Below are positions 1-5,002 of a stretch of 5,248 bases of DNA, one piece after another. Origin of the DNA: an uncultured Collinsella sp. (lineage in GTDB: Bacteria; Actinomycetota; Coriobacteriia; Coriobacteriales; Coriobacteriaceae); NCBI GenBank assembly GCA_900551975.1, contig URYA01000126.1:1-5248 (forward strand), read 5' to 3'. A program made the position numbers and the translations under genes. Under the pieces are notes generated by a model, which was not told the DNA's origin, ran no database searches, and saw only the letters and a list, made by a program, of their open reading frames with translations. The stretch's first letter is position 1; each line of letters opens with the position of its first letter.

Positions 1-219
1 TATGCCGATATGCTCGTCATCGTGGACGAGGGCCGCATCCGCTTCGCCGATGCGCCGGACGCGGTGCTGGCCCACTCCGAGGAGCTGCTGGCGCTCGGTG
101 TGAACGTGCCGCGCTCGACGACGCTTATGAACGCGCTTTCCGCCCAGGGTCTGTACGCCGGTTCCACGGTGCGCAACGTGGCCGGGGCCGCGGCGGCGCT
201 GAAGGAGGTGCTCGCATGA
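1..219 (+). CDS. ecfA1: ECF transporter ATPase, C-terminal end (partial)
   Basis: The frame is open from the first base and gives 72 residues of a C-terminus. It starts just after the switch-histidine region of an ABC ATPase: the string ADMLVIVDEGRIRFADAPDAV matches the usual end of CbiO/EcfA proteins (a hydrophobic strand, a D/E-G-R-I turn, then a G/A-x-P-x-x-V helix). The following stretch LLALGVNVPRSTTL resembles the C-terminal extension that follows the nucleotide-binding domain in ECF ATPases. Walker A, Walker B and the signature motif would lie upstream, outside the window. Its TGA shares bases with the ATG of the next gene (ATGA at 216-219), so the two ATPases are probably translationally coupled and form the heterodimeric motor of one transporter. 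The label A1 rests on gene order only. Confidence is high for an ABC/ECF ATPase end and moderate for the subtype. Confidence 0.8.
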   Translation, partial: YADMLVIVDEGRIRFADAPDAVLAHSEELLALGVNVPRSTTLMNALSAQGLYAGSTVRNVAGAAAALKEVLA

Positions 220-1034
220 TCGAGTTCAAGAACGTCTCGGCGTCCTACGTCGGCGAGCTGGCGGTGCTCGCCGACGTGAGCTTCACGGTGAACGATGGCG
301 ACTTCGTGGCCTTTGTCGGCACCAACGGGGCGGGGAAGTCCACCACGATGCGCCTGGTAAACGGTCTGTTGAAGCCGTCTTCGGGCCAGGTCCTCATCGA
401 TGGCGTGCCCACCACGCAGCTGCGCACCAGCCAACTTGCCGCGAAGGTCGGCTTCCTGTTCCAAAACCCCGATCGCCAGATCTGCAAGGACACCGTGCTC
501 GACGAGGTCGCCTTTGGCTTGGAACTGGACGGCATGGACCGCGCCGAGGCTCTGCGTCGCGCCCAGCTGGTCATCGACCGCTTTGGTCTGCCCGCCGACG
601 AGGCACCGTTCTCGCTTTCGCGCGGCCAGCGACAAATGGTGGCGCTTGCCTCCGTCGTAGTGGTTGAGCCCAAGATCGTCGTGCTCGACGAGCCCACGAG
701 CGGCCTTGATTACCGCGAGTGCATGACTGTCATGGAAACGGTGCGCACCATGGCCGAGCGTGGTTGCGCCGTTATCATGGTCTGCCACGATATGGAAGTC
801 GTCTCGGATTTTGCCGAGCGCATTGTGGTAATGGCCGACGGTCGCATCCTCGACCGCGGCCGCACGCACGAGCTATTCTCGAACATCGATCTCATGCGGC
901 GTGCCTACGTGGAGCCTCCCCAGGTTATTGAACTCTCGCGCCGTCTGGCATCTTCCGTCTCGCCCGCTTTTGCGCAGGTGAGCGAGGTCACCGATGTCGT
1001 TCGAATTACCAAGGAGATGGTCCACCGTGGTTAA
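216..1034 (+). CDS. ecfA2: Energy-coupling factor transporter ATP-binding protein
   Basis: This is a complete 272-residue ABC ATPase that powers import of a vitamin or metal as part of an ECF complex at the inner face of the membrane. The motifs are in order: Walker A GTNGAGKST at residues 35-43 (Lys41), Q-loop FQNPD at 82-86 (Gln83), signature LSRGQ at 134-138, Walker B IVVLDEP at 154-160 (Asp158, Glu159), D-loop SGLD at 162-165 and switch His191 in CHD. The Q-loop sequence FQNPD is typical of the CbiO/EcfA group. The C-terminal tail after residue 205 matches the ECF extension. The signature has Arg where the textbook motif has Gly (LSGGQ). The start overlaps the stop of the upstream ATPase and its own end overlaps the start of ecfT. 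Length is normal for the family. The S component, and so the substrate, cannot be read from this window. Confidence 0.95.
   Translation: MIEFKNVSASYVGELAVLADVSFTVNDGDFVAFVGTNGAGKSTTMRLVNGLLKPSSGQVLIDGVPTTQLRTSQLAAKVGFLFQNPDRQICKDTVLDEVAFGLELDGMDRAEALRRAQLVIDRFGLPADEAPFSLSRGQRQMVALASVVVVEPKIVVLDEPTSGLDYRECMTVMETVRTMAERGCAVIMVCHDMEVVSDFAERIVVMADGRILDRGRTHELFSNIDLMRRAYVEPPQVIELSRRLASSVSPAFAQVSEVTDVVRITKEMVHRG
1011..1016 (+). promoter_or_regulatory. Ribosome binding site deciding the ecfT start
   Basis: AAGGAG lies inside the end of ecfA2, 10 bases before the GTG at 1027. It favours that GTG over the in-frame ATG at 994, which has only a weak GAGG (984-987) in front of it. A ribosome finishing ecfA2 at 1034 would be next to this site, which fits coupling. 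The spacing is slightly long. Confidence 0.6.
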
Positions 1035-1773
1035 CGTCATCGACTACATGCCGGGCGATACGCTGCTGCATCGCCTGAATCCCGTCGTCAAACTGGGCCT
1101 CGCCGCCGCCATCATCGTCGGCATCTTCTTGTCCGACACCTACGTGGCGCTGCTGGGCTTTTTGGCACTCACCCTTGCACTGGGTGCCTACGCCGGCGTC
1201 GTCGACCGTCTGTTCTCGCTGCTCAAGTTGCTGATTCCGCTCGCGCTAATCATGCTGGTGCTCCAGCTGGCCTTTATGCGCGATGGCAACGTAGTATGGG
1301 GCTTTATCACCGACACGGGCCTCATCACGGGATCGAAGGCCTGCCTGCGCCTGCTGGGTGTGGCGTTACCACTCATCCTCATGCTCATGGTGACCAAGCT
1401 CAACGACCTTGCCAACGCCTGCGTCGAGGTGCTGCACGTACCGTATCGCTATGCCTTCACCTTTACCACGGCGCTGCGCTTTGTGCCGGTGTTTGGTCAG
1501 GAGATGAACGCCATCATGGAGGCGCAGACCGCACGCGGCGTCGAGTACGACACCAAGAACCCCATCAAGAAGCTTAAGCTCATGCTGCCACTGTGCGTGC
1601 CACTGCTCATCTCGAGCGTGGGCAAGACCGATGCCACAGCCTTGGCGGCAGAACAGCGCGGCTTCTATCTGCGTACGCGCGCCAGCTCGTACAAGCGCTA
1701 CCCCATCAAGGGTCTGGACATCGCCGTGCTCATCGTCAGCATCGCCCTCATCGCCATCGGCTTCCTGTTCTAG
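1027..1773 (+). CDS. ecfT: Energy-coupling factor transporter transmembrane protein EcfT
   Basis: This is the membrane scaffold that couples the two ATPases to the substrate-binding S component. From GTG 1027 it has 248 residues. The N-terminus VNVIDYMPGDTLLHRLNPVVKL is the family hallmark (a Y-x-P-G-[DN]-[ST]-x-x-H-x-L-[DN]-P pattern). Hydrophobic segments lie near residues 20-35, 39-59, 65-83, 105-123, 185-198 and 230-248. The two coupling-helix motifs are ARG at 169-171 (QTARGVEYD) and QRG at 210-212 (AEQRGFYLR); their Arg residues are the ones that contact the ATPases in known ECF structures. The second motif has Gln where Ala is commoner. A longer form from ATG 994 would add 11 residues (MSFELPRRWST) that do not look like EcfT, so I prefer 1027, which overlaps the end of ecfA2 by 8 bases. 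A hairpin terminator follows 30 bases after the stop. Confidence 0.92.
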   Translation: MVNVIDYMPGDTLLHRLNPVVKLGLAAAIIVGIFLSDTYVALLGFLALTLALGAYAGVVDRLFSLLKLLIPLALIMLVLQLAFMRDGNVVWGFITDTGLITGSKACLRLLGVALPLILMLMVTKLNDLANACVEVLHVPYRYAFTFTTALRFVPVFGQEMNAIMEAQTARGVEYDTKNPIKKLKLMLPLCVPLLISSVGKTDATALAAEQRGFYLRTRASSYKRYPIKGLDIAVLIVSIALIAIGFLF

Positions 1774-1802
1774 TTCACCACCGACAGCAACCGCCCAACG
1801 CA

Positions 1803-1839
1803 AAAGGCCTCAGCTCGCACCAAACGAGCCGAGGCCTTT
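1803..1839. terminator. Bidirectional intrinsic terminator between convergent genes
   Basis: Inverted repeat with 15-base arms (1803-1817 and 1825-1839) and a 7-base loop. On the plus strand there is one A-C mismatch (1812/1830); on the minus strand the same position becomes a G-U wobble, so the minus transcript folds into an unbroken stem ending in TTTT. Arms begin AAAGGCCTC and end GAGGCCTTT, so the A/T runs sit at the stem base. It lies between the ends of ecfT (plus) and the racemase gene (minus) and can serve both; the downstream U-tract is short on the plus side. Confidence 0.85.
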
Positions 1840-1861
1840 ACTGTTTCACAGATAAAACCTA

Positions 1862-1886
1862 CCAAAATTAACCTGTCCCTTTTTGG
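1862..1886. repeat. Short inverted-repeat-bounded element, possible dispersed repeat
   Basis: CCAAAA at 1862-1867 and TTTTGG at 1881-1886 bracket TTAACCTGTCCCT. The minus-strand core GGGACAGGTTAATTTTGG resembles, from memory, a short motif scattered in many bacterial genomes, sometimes near REP-associated transposases. It lies 12 bases past the racemase stop codon. Only one copy is present here, so repeat status is inferred. Confidence 0.4.
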
Positions 1887-1897
1887 CGGGTCGGAAG

Positions 1898-2644
1898 CTA
1901 GAGGCGGTAGGGGGCGCCGCTGCGGATGATGGATTCGCGCACCAGGACGTCCATGGCGTCGAGGGTGATCTCAGGCATCTCTCGGTACTTCTGCAGCACC
2001 GAGAGCTCGGTGCAGGCCAGAATGACGCGGTCGCAGCCGCTACGGGCGAACTCCCACATCACGCGGTCGAACTTATCCATATCGGGCTCACGTCCGGCCT
2101 TCACATCATCGTAGATAAGCGACATCACATCGTTCTGACGTTTCTCGCTGGGATAGACGACCTCAACACCCGCAGCCTTACATTCGCGGCCGTAGACGCC
2201 CGCGCCCACGGTGCCATCGGTGCCCATGATGCCGATCTTATGCACCGGCTCGGCCGGCATACTCAGGTTGGGGTCGAACTCGCACTCCCCCATCACCGCA
2301 CCCGCAAGGGCATAGCGCACCGACTCACGCGGCATGTGGATAATCGGCACCTTCGTAAACGACTGGATCTGGTCGTAGAAGTAGTGCGACGTGTTGCAGG
2401 GAATGGCAATGTGTGCACAGCCCAGCGACTCGAGTGCCTGGGCGCACTCTTTCATGGTCGCCAGCAGCTTGGCATGCTCGCCGGTCTTAATGGCCAACGT
2501 GCGGTCGGGCATGGTCGACTTGGAGAGTACCACCATGTCGATATGTTCCTGATCGCAGGCAGCAGCCGTATGACGCACCACCTGGTCGTAGTAATACGAC
2601 GTGGCCTCGGCGCCCATGCCGCCGATAACTCCCAGCTTTTCCAT
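1898..2644 (-). CDS. Aspartate/glutamate-family racemase (probable aspartate racemase)
   Basis: This is a complete 248-residue cytoplasmic, cofactor-independent amino-acid racemase that should interconvert L- and D-aspartate (or glutamate) by a two-cysteine mechanism. Visible motifs are the N-terminal GVIGGMGAEAT (5-15), the first catalytic cysteine Cys83 in IPCNTSH (81-87), and the second, Cys211, in ILACTELSVL (208-217). The GGMG turn and the PCNT/ACTEL pair are typical of the aspartate racemase (YgeA/RacX-like) group rather than of MurI. The reading frame stays open up to 2728, but the ATG at 2644 is preceded by AAGGAGG at a 5-base gap, and the homologous sequence begins exactly there, so the 28 extra residues are rejected. 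The ATP-grasp ligase gene lies 84 bases upstream on the same strand. That pairing suggests the product is D-Asp for peptidoglycan. Substrate preference between Asp and Glu is inferred from context. Confidence 0.92.
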   Translation of the reverse strand: MEKLGVIGGMGAEATSYYYDQVVRHTAAACDQEHIDMVVLSKSTMPDRTLAIKTGEHAKLLATMKECAQALESLGCAHIAIPCNTSHYFYDQIQSFTKVPIIHMPRESVRYALAGAVMGECEFDPNLSMPAEPVHKIGIMGTDGTVGAGVYGRECKAAGVEVVYPSEKRQNDVMSLIYDDVKAGREPDMDKFDRVMWEFARSGCDRVILACTELSVLQKYREMPEITLDAMDVLVRESIIRSGAPYRL

Positions 2645-2649
2645 CGCCG

Positions 2650-2656
2650 CCTCCTT
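2650..2656 (-). promoter_or_regulatory. Strong ribosome binding site of the racemase gene
   Basis: AAGGAGG on the minus strand, 5 bases before ATG 2644. It is a near-perfect Shine-Dalgarno and fixes the start at MEKLGVIGGMG instead of the upstream in-frame ATG at 2728. Confidence 0.9.
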
Positions 2657-2666
2657 GGTGACGCTT

Positions 2667-2678
2667 GCGCAATTGCGC
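2667..2678. promoter_or_regulatory. 12-bp perfect palindrome upstream of racemase
   Basis: GCGCAATTGCGC is a perfect 12-bp palindrome, 22 bases upstream of the racemase ATG and just downstream of the putative TATGAT. That position would suit a repressor operator. No regulator is identified. Confidence 0.35.
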
Positions 2679-2680
2679 GT

Positions 2681-2707
2681 ATCATACCCGCGCCCGCCCG
2701 ATGCAAA
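2681..2707 (-). promoter_or_regulatory. Possible internal promoter for the racemase gene
   Basis: On the minus strand TATGAT (2686-2681) matches five of six -10 consensus bases, with TTTGCA (2707-2702, four of six) 15 bases upstream as a -35. The spacer is short and no extended -10 is present. Transcription would begin near 2674, inside the palindrome at 2667-2678. Suggestive only. Confidence 0.3.
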
Positions 2708-2719
2708 CCGGACGGGCGC
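2690..2719 (-). other. Intercistronic GC-rich hairpin between ligase and racemase
   Basis: Two 11-base arms (2690-2700 and 2709-2719) flank an 8-base loop. In the minus-strand transcript all 11 positions pair, counting one G-U wobble (2697/2712); on the plus strand that pair is an A-C mismatch. It starts 9 bases after the ligase stop. No U-tract follows, so it is not a classical terminator. It could stabilise the upstream mRNA, attenuate read-through, or set the ratio of ligase to racemase. Confidence 0.6.
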
Positions 2720-2728
2720 CGCGCTCAT

Positions 2729-3985
2729 CTACTTGTAATACGTCTTGAACAGCTTAAAGTGGCGCAGCTTGGTGTGCCACATGCGCAGCCAGCGGTTAAA
2801 GACAAAGTCGCCCTTCATAAACGAAGGGTCGGCGCCCTTGCCTTCCTTGTCCAGGCGATGCACCTTAGCGCGCAGCTCGGGATCCTTGACGTACTTGTCG
2901 ACGACGCCCATGGGGACGACCATCCACAGCGCCTCGTCCTGCGCCGTCACAAACTCCGGCTCAAACGGGCGGTTGAACACATACTCGTCCACCACATACT
3001 TGGCAACGTTAAAGCCACTGTTAGTGACATAGTAGTTGCTGCGGCCCTGGCGCGTGTTGAAATCGAAGAACTTAAACGAGCCGTCGCGCTCGTCGTACTT
3101 AACGTCAAAGTTGGAATAGCCCACAAAGTGAAGGTCCTCGAGTAGCTTGCGCACGCCGCCCATGAGCTCGTCATTGGGCTCGGTGATGATACAGGCGTGG
3201 TTGCCGACGCCGTGAGGCTGATGCTCCTCGAGCAGCACATGGCCCAGGCACATCATGCGCACCTTGCCGTTGCGGTCGGAATAGCTGGTGAGCACGCGCA
3301 TGTACTCGTCGTTACCGGGCACGCGATCCTGCAAGATCAGGTCGTCGGTGTAGCCGCTGGCATATGAATCGCGAATGACCTGTTCCAGCTCGGCGCGGTC
3401 GGCAATCTCATAGGCCTTCTTCTGGCCCTCGAACTCGTGCTGCCACCACATGATGCCGTCAGAAGGCTTCAGAATCATCGGGTAGGGAAAATCGATCTGG
3501 TCGAGCACTTCGGCAGGCGCCTCGCCTTGGGCGTTCAGCATCGCCATGGTGAAGGTAAAGGTATGCGGATAAGGCACGCCATGCTTCTCGCACAGCTCGT
3601 AGAAGATCTCCTTCTTCTGGCACTGCTCGAGCATGCTGTAGGGCGCGTAGGGAGCGACGATGTTATCCGCCAACTCATGGGCATCCTTGGCCTGAGCCAC
3701 GAGGGCAACGTAGTTGTCGCCACAGCCCACAAGGACAATCGTCTTATCGGCATGCGCTTGGGCAATGCCGTTGACGGTTTTGAGCATCACGGGCATGGTG
3801 TCGATATCCACGTTGGGCGTGTAGTCGATAATCTGGCTGCGGTACGCGGGACCCGTCTGGTACTTGCCAAAGACCAGACTCTTGACCTGGTACTCCTCAT
3901 AGAAGGCGCGCGCCACCGAATAGGCGTTGATGTCGCCACCGAGCAGCACGGGAATGAACTCGCGCTCTGTAAATTGCAATGCCAT
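2729..3985 (-). CDS. ATP-grasp carboxylate-amine ligase, probable D-aspartate ligase
   Basis: This is a complete 418-residue cytoplasmic ligase of the ATP-grasp fold. The N-terminal domain holds a Rossmann-like start, FIPVLLGGDINAYSVARAF (10-28), and IVLVGCGDNYVAL (83-95). A linker helix KKEIFYELCEKHGVPYP (124-140) leads into the grasp domain: ATP-binding Lys173 in YPMILKPSD, the hinge segment ILQDRVPGNDE (217-227), GYSNFDVKYD (289-298) and the metal-binding FFDFNTRQGRSNYY (306-319, Asp308, Asn310). In such enzymes ATP activates a carboxylate, which an amine then attacks. Overall character and the adjacent aspartate racemase match the enterococcal D-aspartate ligase (Aslfm) arrangement, so D-Asp addition to the diamino acid of the peptidoglycan stem is the best guess. 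ATG 3985 is preceded by AGGAAG at a 5-base gap. Another amino-acid ligase activity is the main alternative. No frameshift or missing core motif is seen. Confidence 0.85.
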   Translation of the reverse strand: MALQFTEREFIPVLLGGDINAYSVARAFYEEYQVKSLVFGKYQTGPAYRSQIIDYTPNVDIDTMPVMLKTVNGIAQAHADKTIVLVGCGDNYVALVAQAKDAHELADNIVAPYAPYSMLEQCQKKEIFYELCEKHGVPYPHTFTFTMAMLNAQGEAPAEVLDQIDFPYPMILKPSDGIMWWQHEFEGQKKAYEIADRAELEQVIRDSYASGYTDDLILQDRVPGNDEYMRVLTSYSDRNGKVRMMCLGHVLLEEHQPHGVGNHACIITEPNDELMGGVRKLLEDLHFVGYSNFDVKYDERDGSFKFFDFNTRQGRSNYYVTNSGFNVAKYVVDEYVFNRPFEPEFVTAQDEALWMVVPMGVVDKYVKDPELRAKVHRLDKEGKGADPSFMKGDFVFNRWLRMWHTKLRHFKLFKTYYK

Positions 3986-4041
3986 GGAAACTTCCTATCA
4001 TGAACTGCCCACACAACGGGCGGTCTTTGCGCAACTGATTT

Positions 4042-4072
4042 ATTCTAGCGTGCCAAGCCGCCGGCGCCCAAA
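4042..4072 (-). promoter_or_regulatory. Possible promoter of the ligase-racemase operon
   Basis: On the minus strand TAGAAT (4047-4042, five of six) is a plausible -10, 57-62 bases before the ligase start codon. The best upstream -35 is poor: TTTGGG at 4072-4067 with a 19-base spacer, or TTGGGC with 18. Placement in the divergent gap supports a promoter here, but the -35 is weak. Confidence 0.35.
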
Positions 4073-4130
4073 GCTCCACCGTATCTATGGCAATCGACGC
4101 AATCGTCCAGCACGAAGGCGGCGCTCACCG

Positions 4131-4160
4131 TTGTATGACAATGGGCAATGAACCTACCAT
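4131..4160 (+). promoter_or_regulatory. Possible promoter of the MOSC gene
   Basis: TTGTAT (4131-4136) and TACCAT (4155-4160, four of six) are 18 bases apart. A second -10-like TAGGAT lies at 4166-4171 without a matching -35. Weak evidence; the elements overlap the inverted repeats at 4138-4163 and 4143-4185, so binding of a regulator there could block polymerase. Confidence 0.3.
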
Positions 4161-4185
4161 TGTTGTAGGATTCAACATGTTGCCC
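4138..4185 (+). promoter_or_regulatory. Overlapping alternative inverted repeats before the MOSC gene
   Basis: Two incompatible stems share bases. Stem 1 pairs ACAATGG (4138-4144) with CCATTGT (4157-4163), 7 perfect pairs. Stem 2 is an interrupted 15-pair hairpin: GGGCAA (4143-4148) with TTGCCC (4180-4185), TGAA (4149-4152) with TTCA (4171-4174), and CCTAC (4153-4157) with GTAGG (4165-4169), leaving A4170 and a 5-base bulge at 4175-4179. A 10-bp palindrome CAACATGTTG (4173-4182) lies inside. The Shine-Dalgarno follows 10 bases later. It could act as RNA or as a DNA operator. Confidence 0.45.
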
Positions 4186-4194
4186 GCCCCGTCG

Positions 4195-4199
4195 AAAGG
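4195..4199 (+). promoter_or_regulatory. Ribosome binding site of the MOSC gene
   Basis: AAAGG, extending into GTG as AAAGGTG, lies 6 bases before GTG 4206. No in-frame ATG, GTG or TTG occurs in roughly the next 40 codons, and an in-frame TGA at 4149 limits upstream extension, so this site supports the non-ATG start. Confidence 0.65.
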
Positions 4200-4205
4200 T
4201 GCACC

Positions 4206-4838
4206 GTGCCCCAGGCTCATCCGATCAACAACCCCATCATTGACGCCGCCAAGCGCGAACTTGCGGATCGTGCCCGGACGGCAGCTCCCCTACGCACCGC
4301 AAACGATGCTTACAACGGGCCTGCTCGTATCGTCTCAATCAACACGTCGGAGCACAAAGGCACTCGCAAGTCGCCCGTCGCCGATGGACGCGACACCGTC
4401 ATCGAGCAATTTGGCCTCGCTACCGATGCGCACGCCGGACATTGGCACCGCCAGGTCTCTTTTTTAGCCGCGGAGTCCATCCAGACGGCGCAGGCACGCG
4501 GGCTCGACGTACACGAGGGTGACTTTGGAGAGAACTTCACAACCCGGGGCATCAACCTGCTCTCGCTCCCCTTGGGCACGCAGCTCAAGCTTGGCAGCGA
4601 GGTGCTTGTCGAAATCAGTCAGATCGGCAAGGTCTGCCACACACGCTGTGCCATCTACTATCTCGCCGGCGACTGCATCTTTCCCCACGAGGGCGTTTTC
4701 GGCGTGGTACTAAAGGGCGGAGAGGTCCATATCGGCGACGATATCCAGGTAGTCAAACTCGGCGACGGCGCCTGTTCGTTCACCCCCGCCGAGGCGCTCG
4801 AAGAGATTGAGCAGGCTCGCCAGGAGGGCACGCTGTAG
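4206..4838 (+). CDS. MOSC domain-containing protein
   Basis: This is a complete 210-residue cytoplasmic protein with one MOSC domain, the fold found at the C-terminus of molybdenum-cofactor sulfurases and in YiiM-like proteins, thought to bind or transfer sulfur or metal through a conserved cysteine. The domain begins at about residue 40 with ARIVSINTSEHKGTRK and continues with GLATDAHAGHWHRQVSFL (70-87), LDVHEGDFGENFTT (100-113), and the signature IGKVCHTRCAIYYLAGDC (140-157), then HEGVFGVVLKGGEVHIGD (161-178). Cys144, Cys148 and Cys157 are candidates for sulfur or metal handling. Residues 1-39 are polar and lie outside the usual domain; simple family members start near the ARIVSI strand. 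The GTG start has a good ribosome binding site. The gene is divergent from the ligase gene and appears to be alone, with no molybdenum-cofactor genes in view, so its partner and substrate are unknown. Confidence 0.9.
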   Translation: MPQAHPINNPIIDAAKRELADRARTAAPLRTANDAYNGPARIVSINTSEHKGTRKSPVADGRDTVIEQFGLATDAHAGHWHRQVSFLAAESIQTAQARGLDVHEGDFGENFTTRGINLLSLPLGTQLKLGSEVLVEISQIGKVCHTRCAIYYLAGDCIFPHEGVFGVVLKGGEVHIGDDIQVVKLGDGACSFTPAEALEEIEQARQEGTL

Positions 4839-4905
4839 TTGTAAAACCCCACGTTGAGATAGCTTTTACAGCCCCAAACCCCTCTTAAACAGGCCCCCGT
4901 AACGT

Positions 4906-4920
4906 TAAAGTTGAACTCTA
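4906..4920 (+). promoter_or_regulatory. Operator-like site A
   Basis: TAAAGTTGAACTCTA is a near-perfect dyad centred on G4913 (one mismatch between arms) and matches 12 of 15 positions of the reverse complement of site B, TCAAGTTGAACTTGA. It is the farthest of three related sites from the downstream gene. Confidence 0.4.
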
Positions 4921-4953
4921 TGGTTTCTCAACAATTCATCATAACTGCAGGTC

Positions 4954-4965
4954 AAAGCCAAAGCC
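4954..4965 (+). repeat. Tandem duplicated hexamer
   Basis: AAAGCC occurs twice in tandem (4954-4959 and 4960-4965), abutting operator-like site B. It may be chance, but it adds to the density of repeats in this region. Confidence 0.3.
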
Positions 4966-4980
4966 TCAAGTTCAACTTGA
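4966..4980. promoter_or_regulatory. Operator-like site B, perfect 15-bp dyad
   Basis: TCAAGTT-C-AACTTGA is a perfect palindrome around C4973, flanked on the left by CC (giving CCTCAAGTT). It resembles, from memory, the CCTCAAGTT/AACTTGAGG arms of SoxR and other MerR-family operators, but has one extra central base. It is centred 60 bases from site A and 35 from site C. Confidence 0.5.
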
Positions 4981-4987
4981 CCCTTTG

Positions 4988-5002
4988 GAACCTTTAAGGT
5001 TC
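4988..5002. promoter_or_regulatory. 15-bp palindrome between sites B and C
   Basis: GAACCTT-T-AAGGTTC is a perfect odd-centred palindrome around T4995. Its right end overlaps site C by two bases. Its sequence differs from sites A-C, so a second DNA-binding protein, or an intrinsic fold of the leader, is possible. Confidence 0.4.

Noticed and set aside
245..697. Minus-strand open frame of 150 codons inside ecfA2
   Set aside because: It is the complement of the Walker A to Walker B region of a canonical ATPase, and its Ser/Thr-rich translation has no family resemblance.
994..1026. Upstream ATG start for ecfT adding 11 residues
   Set aside because: The extra residues do not resemble an EcfT N-terminus and only a weak GAGG precedes ATG 994, while GTG 1027 has AAGGAG upstream and begins at the family hallmark sequence. 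Not fully excluded.
2645..2728. Extended racemase start at 2728
   Set aside because: The 28 extra residues fall in a hairpin-rich gap and precede the family's usual N-terminus; ATG 2644 has an AAGGAGG at a 5-base gap.
1883..3145. Long plus-strand open frame of 420 codons
   Set aside because: It lies antisense to the racemase and ligase genes, crosses their gap, and encodes a His/Arg/Leu-rich sequence with no recognisable domain. Both genes on the other strand have clear family motifs and ribosome binding sites. It is a by-product of GC-rich codon use.
3437..4003. Plus-strand open frame of 188 codons
   Set aside because: It is antisense to the ATP-grasp gene and shows no domain character; the minus-strand protein is clearly real.
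4080..4205. Molybdenum-cofactor riboswitch before the MOSC gene
   Set aside because: The stems seen are too short and simple and I recognise none of the conserved class motifs.
4087..4467. Plus-strand open frame of 126 codons starting at ATG 4087
   Set aside because: It overlaps the MOSC gene in another frame, has a Ser/Pro/Arg-rich composition typical of frame shadows and no good ribosome binding site.
4840..4870. Terminator after the MOSC gene from TGTAAAA / TTTTACA arms
   Set aside because: Only 7 AT-rich pairs across a 17-base loop with no U-tract after it; too weak to call.
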